64,000 bases of DNA from Pseudomonas nitroreducens (GCF_024170165.1 NZ_JALJXP010000015.1:111609-175608); one strand, 5' to 3'. Positions 17,986 through 27,892 are shown, counted from the first letter of the stretch. The notes: generated from the letters alone by a model not told the origin. Translations and numbers: made by a program.

Positions 17986-20394
17986 TCAGGCGAGCAATCC
18001 ACGGGCCTTGGCGAAGGCGATCGCCTGGGTGCGCCGGCTGGTGCCGAGCTTCGCGTTGATGTTCTTGGCGTGGTACTTGACGGTATTCACCGAGAGGAAC
18101 AGGGCATCGGCGATTTCCTGGTTCGACAGGCCCTCGGCGAGCCGCTCGAGTACCGCCGCTTCACGGGCCGTCAGCTCCTCCTGATAGCCGCCGGCGTCGG
18201 CCCCCTCCTCTTCGATTTCCTGCTGTTGCCGGAAACGCAGCACCTCCGCGCGCAGCTGGCCAAACCCGCTCCGGCTGCAGTGCTCGACGATCACCCGCAA
18301 TCGCGCCGCCGCCTGCTCGCGCCGCCCCAGGTGGTGCTCTGCCTGCGCCACCAGCCATTGCACCTCCAGGCTCAGGGTGGGCGGCAGCAGGGTCGACAGC
18401 GCGCCCCCCACCGGGTACTGCCCGGCGAGCAGGCCACCGGCATCGAGCACGCCACGCCAGTCTCGCCGTTGCGCCAGGCCCTTCAATTGCTGCAGGGCCA
18501 GCGCTGGCTGGTAGCAGGGCCGGTCGATACCGGCGCACTGCATGGCCCGCTCGCCACGCCGGACCTGGGCCTGCGCCAGGGCCGGGTTGCCGCGACGACC
18601 AGCCACCTCGGCCAGTCCCAGGTAACTGCCCAGCACGAAGGGCGCGTCGCAATCGCGTAGGTGCGGCTGGGCGGCCCGCAGCGTCAGGTCGGCGTCCTCC
18701 ACGGCGCCCTGCGCCAGCAATAGATCAGCGCGAGTGAGCATCAGGCGCCCCAGTACCGGGTCCCAATCCAGCCCGGCCTGCGCGCGCCCCTGCAGCCCAT
18801 CCTCGAGCAACAGCCCGGCCAGCTCCAGCTCACCGGCCAGCATCAGCCCGCGCAGGCACTCGCCCTGCAGCAACGCCTCGCTGTCCTGGCAGCCCTGCCG
18901 GCGCGCCTGCTCCAGCGCGGCGTGCCAGTGCGCCTGCGCCTCCCGCACGCGACCGCTGGCCTGCAGAACCCGTCCCAGGGTGAACTGGCAGAGCAGGTGC
19001 GACAGCCAGTCCCTCGGCTCGTCCCCCAGGTTGGCCAGCGCCTCGCGGCAGTGCCGCTCGGCCCCATCAAGTTCACCGCGGAACGCCTGGACGCCACCGA
19101 CAAGGGCTTGCCAGTGCGCCAGCAGCAGACAGTTATGCTCCGCGGTGGCCGCCGGCAGGAAGCGCGACAGGCCAGCCAGGCTGCGCTCGGCTTCGCCGAC
19201 CCGACCACTGAGCAACAGCGCCAGCGAACTGAGGTAGATCAACCGTGGGGTGCCCTCCAGCAGCTCGCCAGGCAGTTGCCGACGCCACTCCAGCACGCGC
19301 CGCAAGTGACGGTCGGCGAGTTGCCAGCTCGGCTTCAGGCGCTCGATATAGGTCGCCGCCACCTCGGGCTGCCGCGCCCGCAGGGCCTGGTCGATGGCGT
19401 CGTGCAGCTGACCTGCCAGGCTGAGCAGGCGGCAGGCGTGCAAGCGCAGGCGCGCCAGCTCCTCCGGTGCGATGGCATCGTGCAGCAGGCTGGCGACCAG
19501 AGGCTGGACGCGGTACCAGTGTTCCTCCGCGTCCAGCGGCTGGATGAACACCTGCAGGTGCAGCAGACGGCCCAGTGCCTGGGCGCCGGCACCAGCTTCC
19601 CAGAGCTGGGCGCAAAGCTCGGCGGAGAACCTGGGCAGGTGGCACAGGCCATGGAACACGCGGCGCTCCCCGTCTGTCAGGCGCACCAGCACTTCGCGTT
19701 GCAGGTAGTCGCGCAGCAGTGTCCTCCCCTGGCTGTTGCCGGCCAGCAGAAGGCAGCCGGCACCCCACCAGCCGCCGCACCTCAGCCAGATGTCCTCGCG
19801 CTGCGCTTCGTCGGCATCAGCCGCGAGACGGCGGCAGACCGCCTCGTAATCGCGGTGTGACATGCACAGTTGAGCCACGCCCAGCTCCAGAAGGTCCCCT
19901 CGCAACAACAGCGATGGCAGGTCCCACGCGGGCCGCTGGCGACAGCTGACGCTCAGGCGTACACGGCATTCCGGCAGGTGCAGCAACTGCTCGAACCAGT
20001 TATTCAGTTCAAGGCACAGGTCACCCGCCAGATCATCCAGCACCAGGCGTAACGGGCGGCCCGGCAGACCGAGCAGACGCAGCAGTTGCGCCGGGCCGGT
20101 GGCGGCTGGAAAACCCAGTGCCGAGGTAATCTTCGAGCAGAGTTCGGCCAGCCCCGGCGCCTGCCCGCGGCAGCTCAGCCATAGCAGGCTCTCGCCAGCG
20201 GCGCCGCCGGCGAAGCTCTCGCAGAGCAGCACCGTCTTGCCGTATCCCGCCGGTGCGCACAGCAACGTCAGGCGCTGCCGGCCATCGCGCACAGCGGCGA
20301 CAAGCGCGCCGCGCGGCACATGGTGCTCCGGGAGCCGTGGAAGAATGGCAACGGGCGCGCACGCCCAGTTCGAACTGACACCCAGACCTTGCAT
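17986..20394 (-). CDS. MalT-type ATP-binding LuxR-family regulator 1
   Basis: The 802-residue protein has a Walker A motif APAGYGKT at residues 47-54, a long central region of helical repeats like the MalT arm, and a C-terminal LuxR helix-turn-helix (LTAREAAVLERLAEGLSNQE, then VNTVKYHAKNINAKLG). These STAND-class activators bind an inducer and ATP, oligomerise and activate promoters. The start at 20394 follows GAGG with good spacing; a start at 20466 would add 24 residues. A CCACCC-type palindrome lies 103 bp upstream. It probably controls the surrounding catabolic genes. Confidence 0.88.
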   Translation of the reverse strand: MQGLGVSSNWACAPVAILPRLPEHHVPRGALVAAVRDGRQRLTLLCAPAGYGKTVLLCESFAGGAAGESLLWLSCRGQAPGLAELCSKITSALGFPAATGPAQLLRLLGLPGRPLRLVLDDLAGDLCLELNNWFEQLLHLPECRVRLSVSCRQRPAWDLPSLLLRGDLLELGVAQLCMSHRDYEAVCRRLAADADEAQREDIWLRCGGWWGAGCLLLAGNSQGRTLLRDYLQREVLVRLTDGERRVFHGLCHLPRFSAELCAQLWEAGAGAQALGRLLHLQVFIQPLDAEEHWYRVQPLVASLLHDAIAPEELARLRLHACRLLSLAGQLHDAIDQALRARQPEVAATYIERLKPSWQLADRHLRRVLEWRRQLPGELLEGTPRLIYLSSLALLLSGRVGEAERSLAGLSRFLPAATAEHNCLLLAHWQALVGGVQAFRGELDGAERHCREALANLGDEPRDWLSHLLCQFTLGRVLQASGRVREAQAHWHAALEQARRQGCQDSEALLQGECLRGLMLAGELELAGLLLEDGLQGRAQAGLDWDPVLGRLMLTRADLLLAQGAVEDADLTLRAAQPHLRDCDAPFVLGSYLGLAEVAGRRGNPALAQAQVRRGERAMQCAGIDRPCYQPALALQQLKGLAQRRDWRGVLDAGGLLAGQYPVGGALSTLLPPTLSLEVQWLVAQAEHHLGRREQAAARLRVIVEHCSRSGFGQLRAEVLRFRQQQEIEEEGADAGGYQEELTAREAAVLERLAEGLSNQEIADALFLSVNTVKYHAKNINAKLGTSRRTQAIAFAKARGLLA

Positions 20395-20496
20395 GATGGG
20401 CCTCGATCCATGGTGTGGCGGGAGCAGCAGGCGGTGCGAAGGCACAGGAGCCCGCCGAGTCTGCAATCAGACTGCAAAACACCGTGGAAAAAGGCG

Positions 20497-20513
20497 CCAC
20501 CCGTGTCAGGTGG
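20497..20513. promoter_or_regulatory. CCACCC-N5-GGGTGG palindrome, copy 2
   Basis: CCACCCGTGTCAGGTGG, extended by one more base pair to GCCACC/GGTGGC, lies 103 bp upstream of the first MalT-type regulator's start. Position suggests autoregulation. It is also 116 bp beyond the stop of the DUF1329 gene, too far for a typical terminator. Confidence 0.65.
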
Positions 20514-20628
20514 CGGCCGCAGGATGGCGATGCCCGGTGGCCCGGACAAAGAGCGCCGGAGCGGGAGCAGGACGCCCCGGCGCAGGCACGGCGATGACCG
20601 ACGCATCGCCGCGATCGGACAGACTGCC

Positions 20629-21996
20629 TCAGCGGATACCGGCGTTGCGCAGGGCCGCGGGGGTGAAGTCGTTCATGCTGAACTTCTGGTCGTACTGGGT
20701 GGCCTTCTTCGATTCGTTGGTCATGCCGAACACCAGGTAGCGACCGGCGATCAGGTCGTACAGCGCCTGCGCCGCATAGAGGCTGACGCCGTGCTGGTAG
20801 TCGTTGACCTGGTAACCCTCGCCGACGCGCCAGAGCTGGCCGCGCCCGTCATAGTGGTCCACCTCCAGCAGCGACCAGGTGTCCTCGTCGAAGAACATGT
20901 GGCGCTTGGCGTAGATGTGCCGCTGGCCGGGCTTGAGGGTGCCCTCCACTTCCCAGACCCGGTGCAGCTCGTAACGCGTCAGGTCCTGGTCGATGTGGCC
21001 CGGCTTGAGGATGTCGGTGTACTTGAGCCTGGGCGACCAGAGCCGGTAGTTGTTGTACGGCACGTACATCTCGCGCTTGCCGATCAGCTTCCACTGGTAG
21101 CGGTCCGGCGAGCCGTTGTACATGTCGGCGTTGTCCGCGGTGCGCAAGCCATCGGCAGCGGTGCCGGGGCCATCGTAGGCCACCTGCGGGGCGCGGCGTA
21201 CGCGGCGCTGGCCGGCGTTGTAGGACCAGGCATTGCGCGGCTCCTTCACCTGGTCGATGGTCTCGTGCACCAGCAGCACGTTGCCGGCCATGCGCGACGG
21301 CGCGGTCACCGCCTGCTTGACCAGGAACAGGTAGTTGGCGGCCTTCTGCGCATCCACGTCGGGCATCAGGAAGGGAATGGCGACGTCCTGCTGCATCTCG
21401 ACCACGGTGAAGTCACCGTTGACCTGCGGCGTGGCCTGGGCGATCTGCTGCGTGTAGCTGGTGCCGCGGTAGCGCGTCTCGTGGTTCCACACCACTTCCA
21501 CGCCGGACTTGGGAATCGGGAAGGGGTAGTAATGCCCGGCGAAGTTGCTCAGGCCGTCGCCGTCGTTGACCAGTTCGGTGGACTGGGCGCTCTTCTTCGC
21601 CGCCGCATAGATCGAGTCCGGTGAGGAAGCGCTGCGGCGGGTCGGGTAGACCGGGATGCGGTAGGTGTCCGGGTAGCGCTGGAACATCGCCTGCTGGCCG
21701 GGGGTCAGCTTGTCCTTGTACTGCTCGACGTTGGCGCGGGTAATGACGAACAGCGGCTTGTCGGCGGCGAAGGGATCACCGAGAAAACCGTTGCCATCCA
21801 CCGGCGCCGCGCCGGGCTTCAGTCCGCCGGTCCAGGCCGGGATGCTGCCTTCGGCGTTGGCGGCCATTTCGCCGCCCAGCGGCGTCAGGCTGGTGCCGAG
21901 CCGGGCCGCTTCGTCCGCGGAAATGGCGGCCATGACACTGGTGGTCAGCAGCGACAGCGCGAGGACGCCGGTTTGCAGGAATGCGATCTTTTTCAT
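20629..21996 (-). CDS. DUF1329 outer-membrane lipid-associated protein
   Basis: The 455-residue product has a signal peptide (MKKIAFLQTGVLALSLLTT, cleaved near VMAA) and a body typical of DUF1329, with ISADEAARLGTSLTPLGGE and a YDDGRGQLW-like tract (here HYDGRGQLWRVGEG). Such proteins occur next to DUF1302 in Pseudomonas clusters for esters, terpenes and bile salts, and are thought to act at the outer membrane in uptake or export of hydrophobic compounds. It follows DUF1302 by 22 bp in the same direction. No enzymatic role is established. Confidence 0.85.
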   Translation of the reverse strand: MKKIAFLQTGVLALSLLTTSVMAAISADEAARLGTSLTPLGGEMAANAEGSIPAWTGGLKPGAAPVDGNGFLGDPFAADKPLFVITRANVEQYKDKLTPGQQAMFQRYPDTYRIPVYPTRRSASSPDSIYAAAKKSAQSTELVNDGDGLSNFAGHYYPFPIPKSGVEVVWNHETRYRGTSYTQQIAQATPQVNGDFTVVEMQQDVAIPFLMPDVDAQKAANYLFLVKQAVTAPSRMAGNVLLVHETIDQVKEPRNAWSYNAGQRRVRRAPQVAYDGPGTAADGLRTADNADMYNGSPDRYQWKLIGKREMYVPYNNYRLWSPRLKYTDILKPGHIDQDLTRYELHRVWEVEGTLKPGQRHIYAKRHMFFDEDTWSLLEVDHYDGRGQLWRVGEGYQVNDYQHGVSLYAAQALYDLIAGRYLVFGMTNESKKATQYDQKFSMNDFTPAALRNAGIR

Positions 21997-22018
21997 GCGG
22001 GTATCTGCCTGTGCTGGA

Positions 22019-23869
22019 TCAGAAGTTCACGCCGAAACTGAGCGAGACGAAGTCGCGGTCAGTCAGGGTGTTGTACTTGCCGTCGAAGTAGTTGGTGTAA
22101 CTGAGGCTGGCGGTGTAGGTGTTCAGGTAGTCGGCATCCAGGCCCAGGCTGATGGCCTTGGCGCCCTCTTCGAAGTTCGGCCCGCGACCTTCCACGTCAT
22201 GCGACCAGGCGAGGTTCGGCTTGAGGTTCACCCCGGCGAAGACGTTGGGATAATCGAGCATGCCGCGCAGCCGGTAGCCCCAGGAGTCGCTGGTGTAGAA
22301 GCCGTGGCTGTTGCACTCCTGCGCGGGGTTGCTGGCGTTGGCCAGACCGACGTTGGTGCCGGCGCAGCTGGTCGCGCCGGCGGCGCCGGGCAGGATGCCG
22401 GAGCCGAACGCGGGGTTGCGGCCGAAACGGATGTCAGTGCCATCGGCGTCACCCAGTCCGTTGATGCGGTTGTAGCCCACCTCACCGATCAGCGTCAGGC
22501 GCTCGGCGCCCATCACCTGGTCGAAGAACTGCGTCGCGGTCATCTGCGCCTGCAGCACCGGCATGCGCTTGTAGCCATTGATCACGCCACCATTGGGCAC
22601 ATCGGCGATGTAGCCGCTGGTGACCAGCGGCGACAGCCCCGGAGTGCCGCGCACGTTGGTGGTGGCGCTGAGCAGGTCGGCGGTGTTGATCTGCAGCGGC
22701 ATGTTCGGCCGGTAGCTCAGCTCGCCACCCAGCGAGGTTCCGCCGATGTTGGTCTGGAAGCTCAGGCCGTAGAGGCGGATGTCCTCGGGGTAATCGATGA
22801 AGTAGCCGGCGCTGCGCGGCACGTTCAGGGCGTTGGGCGGAGTGCCGGCGCCCTTGGTACGCACGGTGCTGAGGAACGGGTTGCGGCTGTGGTAGTTCAT
22901 CGCATACGCCGCGACTTCGGTGTCGTTCAGCTCGGGGATGAACCAGCGCAGGGCCAGGCCGAACTGGCCACCGTCGCGCGCATCGTTGTCCTTGACCCGC
23001 GGGATGTAGACATCATCCAGCCCACGGGCGATGGCCAGGGCGCTGCCCTTGTTGGTGGCCTGGCCGGGCGCCAGGTCCAGCCCGGACACCACCAGGCGGT
23101 CATCGCACCCCTTGGGGATGCCGTCATTGCCGAAGAAGGTGCCGCAGTTGTCGGCCACCGACTTGTCCCATTCGATCTGGTAGAAGCCTTCGGCGGTGAC
23201 GTTCTCCATCAGTCCCTGGGACAGGTAGAACATGTTCACCGGCACCAGCGCTTCCTTCACCTCGGAGCCCGGGCGGCGCAGCGCGGCGACATCGATGGGG
23301 TTGATCGAGTTGATGCCGTTCTGGATGAAGGTGCTCTCGCCCCAGCTCACCACCTGCTTGCCCAGCCGCACGTTGCCCGGCAGGTCGCCCAGCTCGTAGT
23401 TGTGGTAGACGAAGCTGTCGAGGAACATCGCCCCGGAAGACTTGGCGGCCTGGTCGCGGCCATGGTCGTCGATATCGTAGAAGTGCTGGCTGCCATCCTT
23501 GAGCTCGGAGTCATACCAGTACTTGCCGCGCACGAACGCACCGCTGTCGCCGTACTTCAGCTCCAGGTCGTGCAGCCCCTTGAAGATGGTCGAGAAGTTC
23601 TCGCCACTCTTGAAGTTCAGACGGCCGTCATCCACGGTACGCGACGACGACTTGCCGCCTTTCACGCCCATCGAGTTGAAGTTGGAGATGAACTGTTTGT
23701 CGGGAGTCTGGGTGGACCAGCTGGCGCCGATCGACAGGGATGAGTCGAACTTGCCTTCGATCTCCCCGATATTGAAGTCGACGGCGTAGGCCTGCGAACC
23801 GACGCCCAGGGCGACGGCGGCGGCCAGCAGCTGCGGCTGAAAAACTCCGCGTTTTGTTGTTCTTGTCAT
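22019..23869 (-). CDS. DUF1302 outer-membrane protein
   Basis: The 616-residue protein starts with a signal peptide (MTRTTKRGVFQPQLLAAAVA, cleaved after SQAYA), then VDFNIGEIEGKFDSSLSIGA and long aromatic, glycine-rich strands ending in FVSLSFGVNF, consistent with a beta-barrel. DUF1302 members always travel with DUF1329 and hydrophobic-substrate catabolism. The ATG at 23869 is chosen because the signal peptide starts there; the upstream frame is not related. The gap upstream carries a 12-bp perfect palindrome. Confidence 0.87.
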   Translation of the reverse strand: MTRTTKRGVFQPQLLAAAVALGVGSQAYAVDFNIGEIEGKFDSSLSIGASWSTQTPDKQFISNFNSMGVKGGKSSSRTVDDGRLNFKSGENFSTIFKGLHDLELKYGDSGAFVRGKYWYDSELKDGSQHFYDIDDHGRDQAAKSSGAMFLDSFVYHNYELGDLPGNVRLGKQVVSWGESTFIQNGINSINPIDVAALRRPGSEVKEALVPVNMFYLSQGLMENVTAEGFYQIEWDKSVADNCGTFFGNDGIPKGCDDRLVVSGLDLAPGQATNKGSALAIARGLDDVYIPRVKDNDARDGGQFGLALRWFIPELNDTEVAAYAMNYHSRNPFLSTVRTKGAGTPPNALNVPRSAGYFIDYPEDIRLYGLSFQTNIGGTSLGGELSYRPNMPLQINTADLLSATTNVRGTPGLSPLVTSGYIADVPNGGVINGYKRMPVLQAQMTATQFFDQVMGAERLTLIGEVGYNRINGLGDADGTDIRFGRNPAFGSGILPGAAGATSCAGTNVGLANASNPAQECNSHGFYTSDSWGYRLRGMLDYPNVFAGVNLKPNLAWSHDVEGRGPNFEEGAKAISLGLDADYLNTYTASLSYTNYFDGKYNTLTDRDFVSLSFGVNF

Positions 23870-23936
23870 GCGGCGCTCCGAAAGCGGATCAGTGTTTGGA
23901 GAGCCGATGCTAGCGAGGGGTGGAGTGCGCCAATTC

Positions 23937-23948
23937 ACCCGATCGGGT
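23937..23948. promoter_or_regulatory. Palindrome upstream of the DUF1302 gene
   Basis: ACCCGATCGGGT is a perfect 12-bp palindrome, flanked by AATTC and AATT, lying 68 bp upstream of the DUF1302 ATG. Its core resembles the CCACCC-type sites but has a four-base centre. It could be a variant site or belong to another regulator. Confidence 0.4.
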
Positions 23949-24066
23949 AATTCTTCCAGATGCCATCGTGCCCGCCCGCAGACCGCGCCAGGACTGCCAC
24001 CGAGCCACGTTACCAAGGGTGACAAGCAGCGGATGGTGCGCTCTCGCAGCCATCCTGCCAGGCCAG

Positions 24067-24102
24067 AAAAGACGAAGCCCCATCGAGGGTTCGATGGGGC
24101 TT
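24067..24102 (-). terminator. Intrinsic terminator of the long leftward operon
   Basis: On the minus strand, AAGCCCCATCGA and TCGATGGGGCTT form a perfect 12-bp stem with a four-base loop, followed by CGTCTTTT. It lies 27 bp after the thioesterase stop and marks the end of the operon that begins at the racemase. Confidence 0.88.
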
Positions 24103-24128
24103 GGGTGATTGGCGGTAACCTCGGTGAA

Positions 24129-24569
24129 TCAGCGGGCGCCGGCCGACCCCCCCTTCCACAGGGTGAAGATGCCAGTGGCCCGCAGCACCGTGCGCTCGCC
24201 GACCTTCAGACGGCAATCGGCGTTGGCGAAACTGCCGCCGAACTTGAGAATCTCCACATGGGCCTCCAGCCAGTCGCCCTCGCGTACCGCACCCAGGTAG
24301 TCGAGGGAGAGGTTGACGGTGATTGGCGGGAACTCCAGATCGTACGCGCGCCGGAACACCACGCCGAAGGCACTGTCGGCCAGGGTGGCGAGGAAGCCGC
24401 CGTGGACGATGCGCACCGAGTTGAGCAGGTGCTCGCCGATGCGTACAGCGAGCACCGGCAGCTCGTCGTGCAGGTAGAAGCCGCCACAGTGACGGGCGAA
24501 GCCCGGCGGCGTCGGCAGCGGCGAAAAGCCTGCCGGAACGGCCGCCTGCGACAGGTCGACGGCGGCCAT
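24129..24569 (-). CDS. PaaI-type hotdog-fold acyl-CoA thioesterase
   Basis: The 146-residue protein has the hotdog signature VHGGFLATLADSAFG, with the catalytic Asp in LAD, and LSLDYLGAV. PaaI-type thioesterases release CoA from stalled acyl-CoA intermediates. The ATG at 24569 overlaps the stop of the upstream CoA ligase, so it is coupled to it and is the last gene of the leftward operon. It probably relieves CoA sequestration in the pathway. Confidence 0.85.
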   Translation of the reverse strand: MAAVDLSQAAVPAGFSPLPTPPGFARHCGGFYLHDELPVLAVRIGEHLLNSVRIVHGGFLATLADSAFGVVFRRAYDLEFPPITVNLSLDYLGAVREGDWLEAHVEILKFGGSFANADCRLKVGERTVLRATGIFTLWKGGSAGAR

Positions 24570-26125
24570 CAGTTGACCGCCCGGCTCTTGCCGGCCCAGA
24601 AGGGTTCGCGCAGGTCGCGCTTGAGGATCTTGCCAGCCCCGGTCAGCGGCAGCGCGTCGCGGAACTCCACCGACTTCGGGCACTTGTAGCTGGCGATGTA
24701 CTCGCGGCAGTAGCGGCGCAGGTCGTCCTCGTCCACCGTTGCCCCCGGTTTGCGCACCACGATGGCGTGCACCGACTCGCCCCATTGCTCGTGCGGAATG
24801 CCGATCACCGCGCACATCAGCACTGCCGGATGGCGGGCGACGACGTTCTCCACCTCGGCGGAATACACGTTCTCGCCGCCACTGACGATCATGTCCTTGA
24901 GCCGGTCGACGATGAACAGGTAGCCCTGCTCGTCCATGTAGGCGCCATCGCCGGTGAACAGCCAGCCGTCGCGCAGCGCCCTGGCGGTTTCCTCCGGCTT
25001 GTTCCAGTAGCCGAGCATGATGTTCGGGCCGCGCACGATGATCTCGCCCACCGTTCCGCGAGGAACCTCGATGCCCTGCTCGTCGACGATCTTCACATTG
25101 ACACCCAGGCCGGCGCGCCCCACCGAGCGGATCAGGCCGCTGGCCCTGGCCTCGGCGCCATGGTTCTGCGGCGGGTTGGTGGAGACGATCGGGCAGGCCT
25201 CGGTCAACCCGTAGGAGTGAGAGAGCTGCAGATGCGGCAAGCGGGTCAGCACCTGCTCGATCATCTCGCCGGCGGTCGGCGAGGCACCGTAGGTCAGGCG
25301 CCGCAGCGAGGACAGGTCGTGCTGGTCGAATTCCGGGTGGGCCAGCAGGCCGAGGATCATGGTCGGCACCAGGATCGCATCGGTCACCCCCTCCCCGGCG
25401 ATGGCGCGCAGCACCGCCGGTGCATCGAAGGTCGGCTGGATGACGTGGGAGCCGCCGGCGATGAAACCGGAGACCACCCGCGCCAGCCCGGCGATATGGA
25501 ACAGCGGCATGACGTGCAGGTCGCGCTGCTCGGCGCCCTGATGGATTTCCGCCATGCGCTGGATGCAGGCCGACCAGAGGTTGAAGTGGCTCTGCATCAC
25601 GCCCTTGGGAAAACCGGTGGTGCCGCCGGTGTACATGATGCAGGCAAGGTCGTCGCCGCCACGACCGGCGTCTTCCACCGGCGTGGCGCCGGCCAGCAGC
25701 GTCTCGTATTCGAGCATCCCCGCGGGAGCGTCCTTCTCCCCGGCGTAGATGAACACCGGGGCATTGCGCGCCTGGGCACGGATGCCCTCGACCAGCGGCA
25801 GGAAGTAGTCGTCGACCAGCAGGAAGCGGGTGTTGCAGTCATCCAGCGAATAGACGATTTCCGGCACCGCCCAGCGGATGTTGATCGGGTTGAGCACCCC
25901 ACCGCCCCACCAGGTGCCCTGCATGTATTCCAGGTAACGGTCGGAGTTGAGCGCGAGCATACCGACGCGGTCGTCGGCGACCATGCCCAGGTTGCGCAAG
26001 GCGCCGGCCAGGCGCGCGACGCGCTCGCCGAACTCGCGGAAGGTACGGCGGCGCGCGCCGAAAAGGGTGACGGTACGCTCGGGCGTCTGCTGCAGCGAAC
26101 GCTGCAGGCCTTGGGTCAGGTACAT
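24569..26125 (-). CDS. AMP-forming acyl-CoA synthetase A
   Basis: The 518-residue protein shows the P-loop MYTGGTTGFPKG, the YGLTEACP adenylate motif, GDGAYMDEQGYLFIVDR and a catalytic lysine in GAGKILKRDL. This is a fatty or aryl acyl-CoA ligase that activates the acid with ATP and CoA. It sits in the long leftward operon, 39 bp after a second ligase and overlapping the thioesterase. The chain or ring class of the acid cannot be told from sequence. Confidence 0.88.
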   Translation of the reverse strand: MYLTQGLQRSLQQTPERTVTLFGARRRTFREFGERVARLAGALRNLGMVADDRVGMLALNSDRYLEYMQGTWWGGGVLNPINIRWAVPEIVYSLDDCNTRFLLVDDYFLPLVEGIRAQARNAPVFIYAGEKDAPAGMLEYETLLAGATPVEDAGRGGDDLACIMYTGGTTGFPKGVMQSHFNLWSACIQRMAEIHQGAEQRDLHVMPLFHIAGLARVVSGFIAGGSHVIQPTFDAPAVLRAIAGEGVTDAILVPTMILGLLAHPEFDQHDLSSLRRLTYGASPTAGEMIEQVLTRLPHLQLSHSYGLTEACPIVSTNPPQNHGAEARASGLIRSVGRAGLGVNVKIVDEQGIEVPRGTVGEIIVRGPNIMLGYWNKPEETARALRDGWLFTGDGAYMDEQGYLFIVDRLKDMIVSGGENVYSAEVENVVARHPAVLMCAVIGIPHEQWGESVHAIVVRKPGATVDEDDLRRYCREYIASYKCPKSVEFRDALPLTGAGKILKRDLREPFWAGKSRAVN

Positions 26126-26164
26126 GCGGGGAATCCTTGGAATTGTTGTTGTCGGGCCCGGTGC

Positions 26165-27892
26165 TCAGGAGGCGTGCCGGGCCATCTCCTGTTCCTGCAG
26201 CTCGCGCCAGGCGATCTTTCCGGTGGCGTTCTTCGGCAGGCTGTCGACGATCTGCGCCAGGCGCGGGGCCTTGTAGGTGGCCATGTGTTCGCGGCACCAG
26301 GCGAGCAGCTCCTCGCTGCTCAGCGAGGAGCCAGGCTTCAGGGTCACCACCGCCTTCACCGTCTCGCCGCGATGGCGGTCGGGAACGGCGATCACACAGG
26401 CCTCGGACACCGCCGGGTGGCCGTGCAGCAAAGCCTCGACCTCCGCCGGCCAGACCTTGAAGCCCGAGGCATTGATCATTCGCTTGAGCCGATCACGCAT
26501 GAACAGGTAGCCGTCCTCGTCCATGCTCGCCAGATCGCCGGTACGCAGGAAGCGCTTGCCGTCGATGACGATGAAGCTGTCGGCATTGGCCTGCGGATTG
26601 TTCCAGTAGCCCAGCATCGCCTGGCCGGCGTGGGCGACGATTTCGCCGACCTCGCCCTGGGCGACCGGCTCCAGGGTTTCAGGGTCGAGCAGGCGCAGGT
26701 CGACACCGAAGGTCGGGACCCCCAGGCAACCGCGCTTGGGCTTGTACAGCGGGTTGGTGCAGAGGAAGGACGCGGTCTCCGTCAGGCCGTAGCCTTCGAT
26801 GTAGTCGAGGCCGTAGCGCTGCTTGAGCAGGTCGCTGATGTGCTGCGGCGTGGCCGCCCCGCCGCCGGTGATGATGCGCAGGCTGGAGAGGTCGCGCTGG
26901 TCGATGCCGGGCTGCGAGAAGAAGTCCACCAGCATGGTCGGCAGCGCTGCCCAGAAGGTCACGCCGTGGCGCTCGATCAGGGCCGCGGCGGTTTCGCGAT
27001 CCCAGCGCGGCATCAGCACGATGGTGCTGCCGTTGAAGATCGCGGCGTTGACGTTGGTCTGCAAGCCGAGCAGGTGGAACAGCGGCGCCACCGCGAGGAA
27101 CACCGACGAGGCGCTGGTCGGGCGCCATACCGAGGAACCGACGAAGGAGGTGCTGACGGTCCGATGGGTGTGTACGCAGGCCTTGGGCTTGCCGGTGGTG
27201 CCCGAGGTGTAGGGCAACATGCAGAGGTCGTCGGGACCGGCGCGATGCGGCGCCGGCGCGTGCTCCCGGGCCAGTGCCGCCGCCCAGCGCTCGCCACCGG
27301 CGAACAGTGGCTGCGTCGAGGAGCGCTGGCGCACCCAGTCGGGAATGTTCAGTCCGGCGTCGTCCTCACCCAGCGCATCGCCGTAAGCGTGCACGACCAC
27401 GTGCCGCAGCGAGGTGCGGCCAATCAGCGGGGCAACCTGTTCCACCAGTTCCTCGGCGACGAAGGCCGCCACCGCGCCGCTGTCGCGGACGATGTGTTCC
27501 ATCTCCTCGAGCAGCAGCATGGCGTTGGCCGGCACCAGCACGGCATCGGCACGCAGGATGGCGAAGTAGGCGGCGATGAACTGCGGGCAGTTCTGGCTGA
27601 ACACCACCACCCGGTCCCCGCGCTCCACACCGCAGACGCTCTGCAGGTAGCCGGCCATGTACTCGACGTCGCGCAGCAACTGGGCATAACAGTAGGCGCT
27701 GCCGAAGAACTGCACCGCTGTCTTGTCCGGATAGCGCCGCGTGGCAGTTTCTAGGTGGGTGAAGATGCTGGTTTGCGGAATATGCACCTGGCGCGCCGGC
27801 AGGTTGGCGGCGTGGCGCGGATCGGCGGCCAGCGGGCCGCTCGGACGCTCGACCACGCCGGGCGGCGTCGGGTGGGGATGACTGTAGGCCAT
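26165..27892 (-). CDS. AMP-forming acyl-CoA synthetase B
   Basis: The 575-residue protein has YTSGTTGKPKA, GYGLTETASF, RTGDLASMDEDGYLFMRDR and NATGKIAW with the catalytic lysine. It belongs to the FadD/AlkK-like group. A proline-rich N-terminal extension of about 35 residues precedes the conserved part. Having two ligases in one operon suggests that the acid is activated twice during the pathway, for example at the two ends of a chain or before and after shortening; this is inference. Confidence 0.87.
   Translation of the reverse strand: MAYSHPHPTPPGVVERPSGPLAADPRHAANLPARQVHIPQTSIFTHLETATRRYPDKTAVQFFGSAYCYAQLLRDVEYMAGYLQSVCGVERGDRVVVFSQNCPQFIAAYFAILRADAVLVPANAMLLLEEMEHIVRDSGAVAAFVAEELVEQVAPLIGRTSLRHVVVHAYGDALGEDDAGLNIPDWVRQRSSTQPLFAGGERWAAALAREHAPAPHRAGPDDLCMLPYTSGTTGKPKACVHTHRTVSTSFVGSSVWRPTSASSVFLAVAPLFHLLGLQTNVNAAIFNGSTIVLMPRWDRETAAALIERHGVTFWAALPTMLVDFFSQPGIDQRDLSSLRIITGGGAATPQHISDLLKQRYGLDYIEGYGLTETASFLCTNPLYKPKRGCLGVPTFGVDLRLLDPETLEPVAQGEVGEIVAHAGQAMLGYWNNPQANADSFIVIDGKRFLRTGDLASMDEDGYLFMRDRLKRMINASGFKVWPAEVEALLHGHPAVSEACVIAVPDRHRGETVKAVVTLKPGSSLSSEELLAWCREHMATYKAPRLAQIVDSLPKNATGKIAWRELQEQEMARHAS

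Noticed and set aside
24767..27754. A 995-residue plus-strand frame opposite the CoA ligases
   Set aside because: The opposite strand carries two synthetases with complete motifs; this frame is low-complexity and His/Arg-rich.
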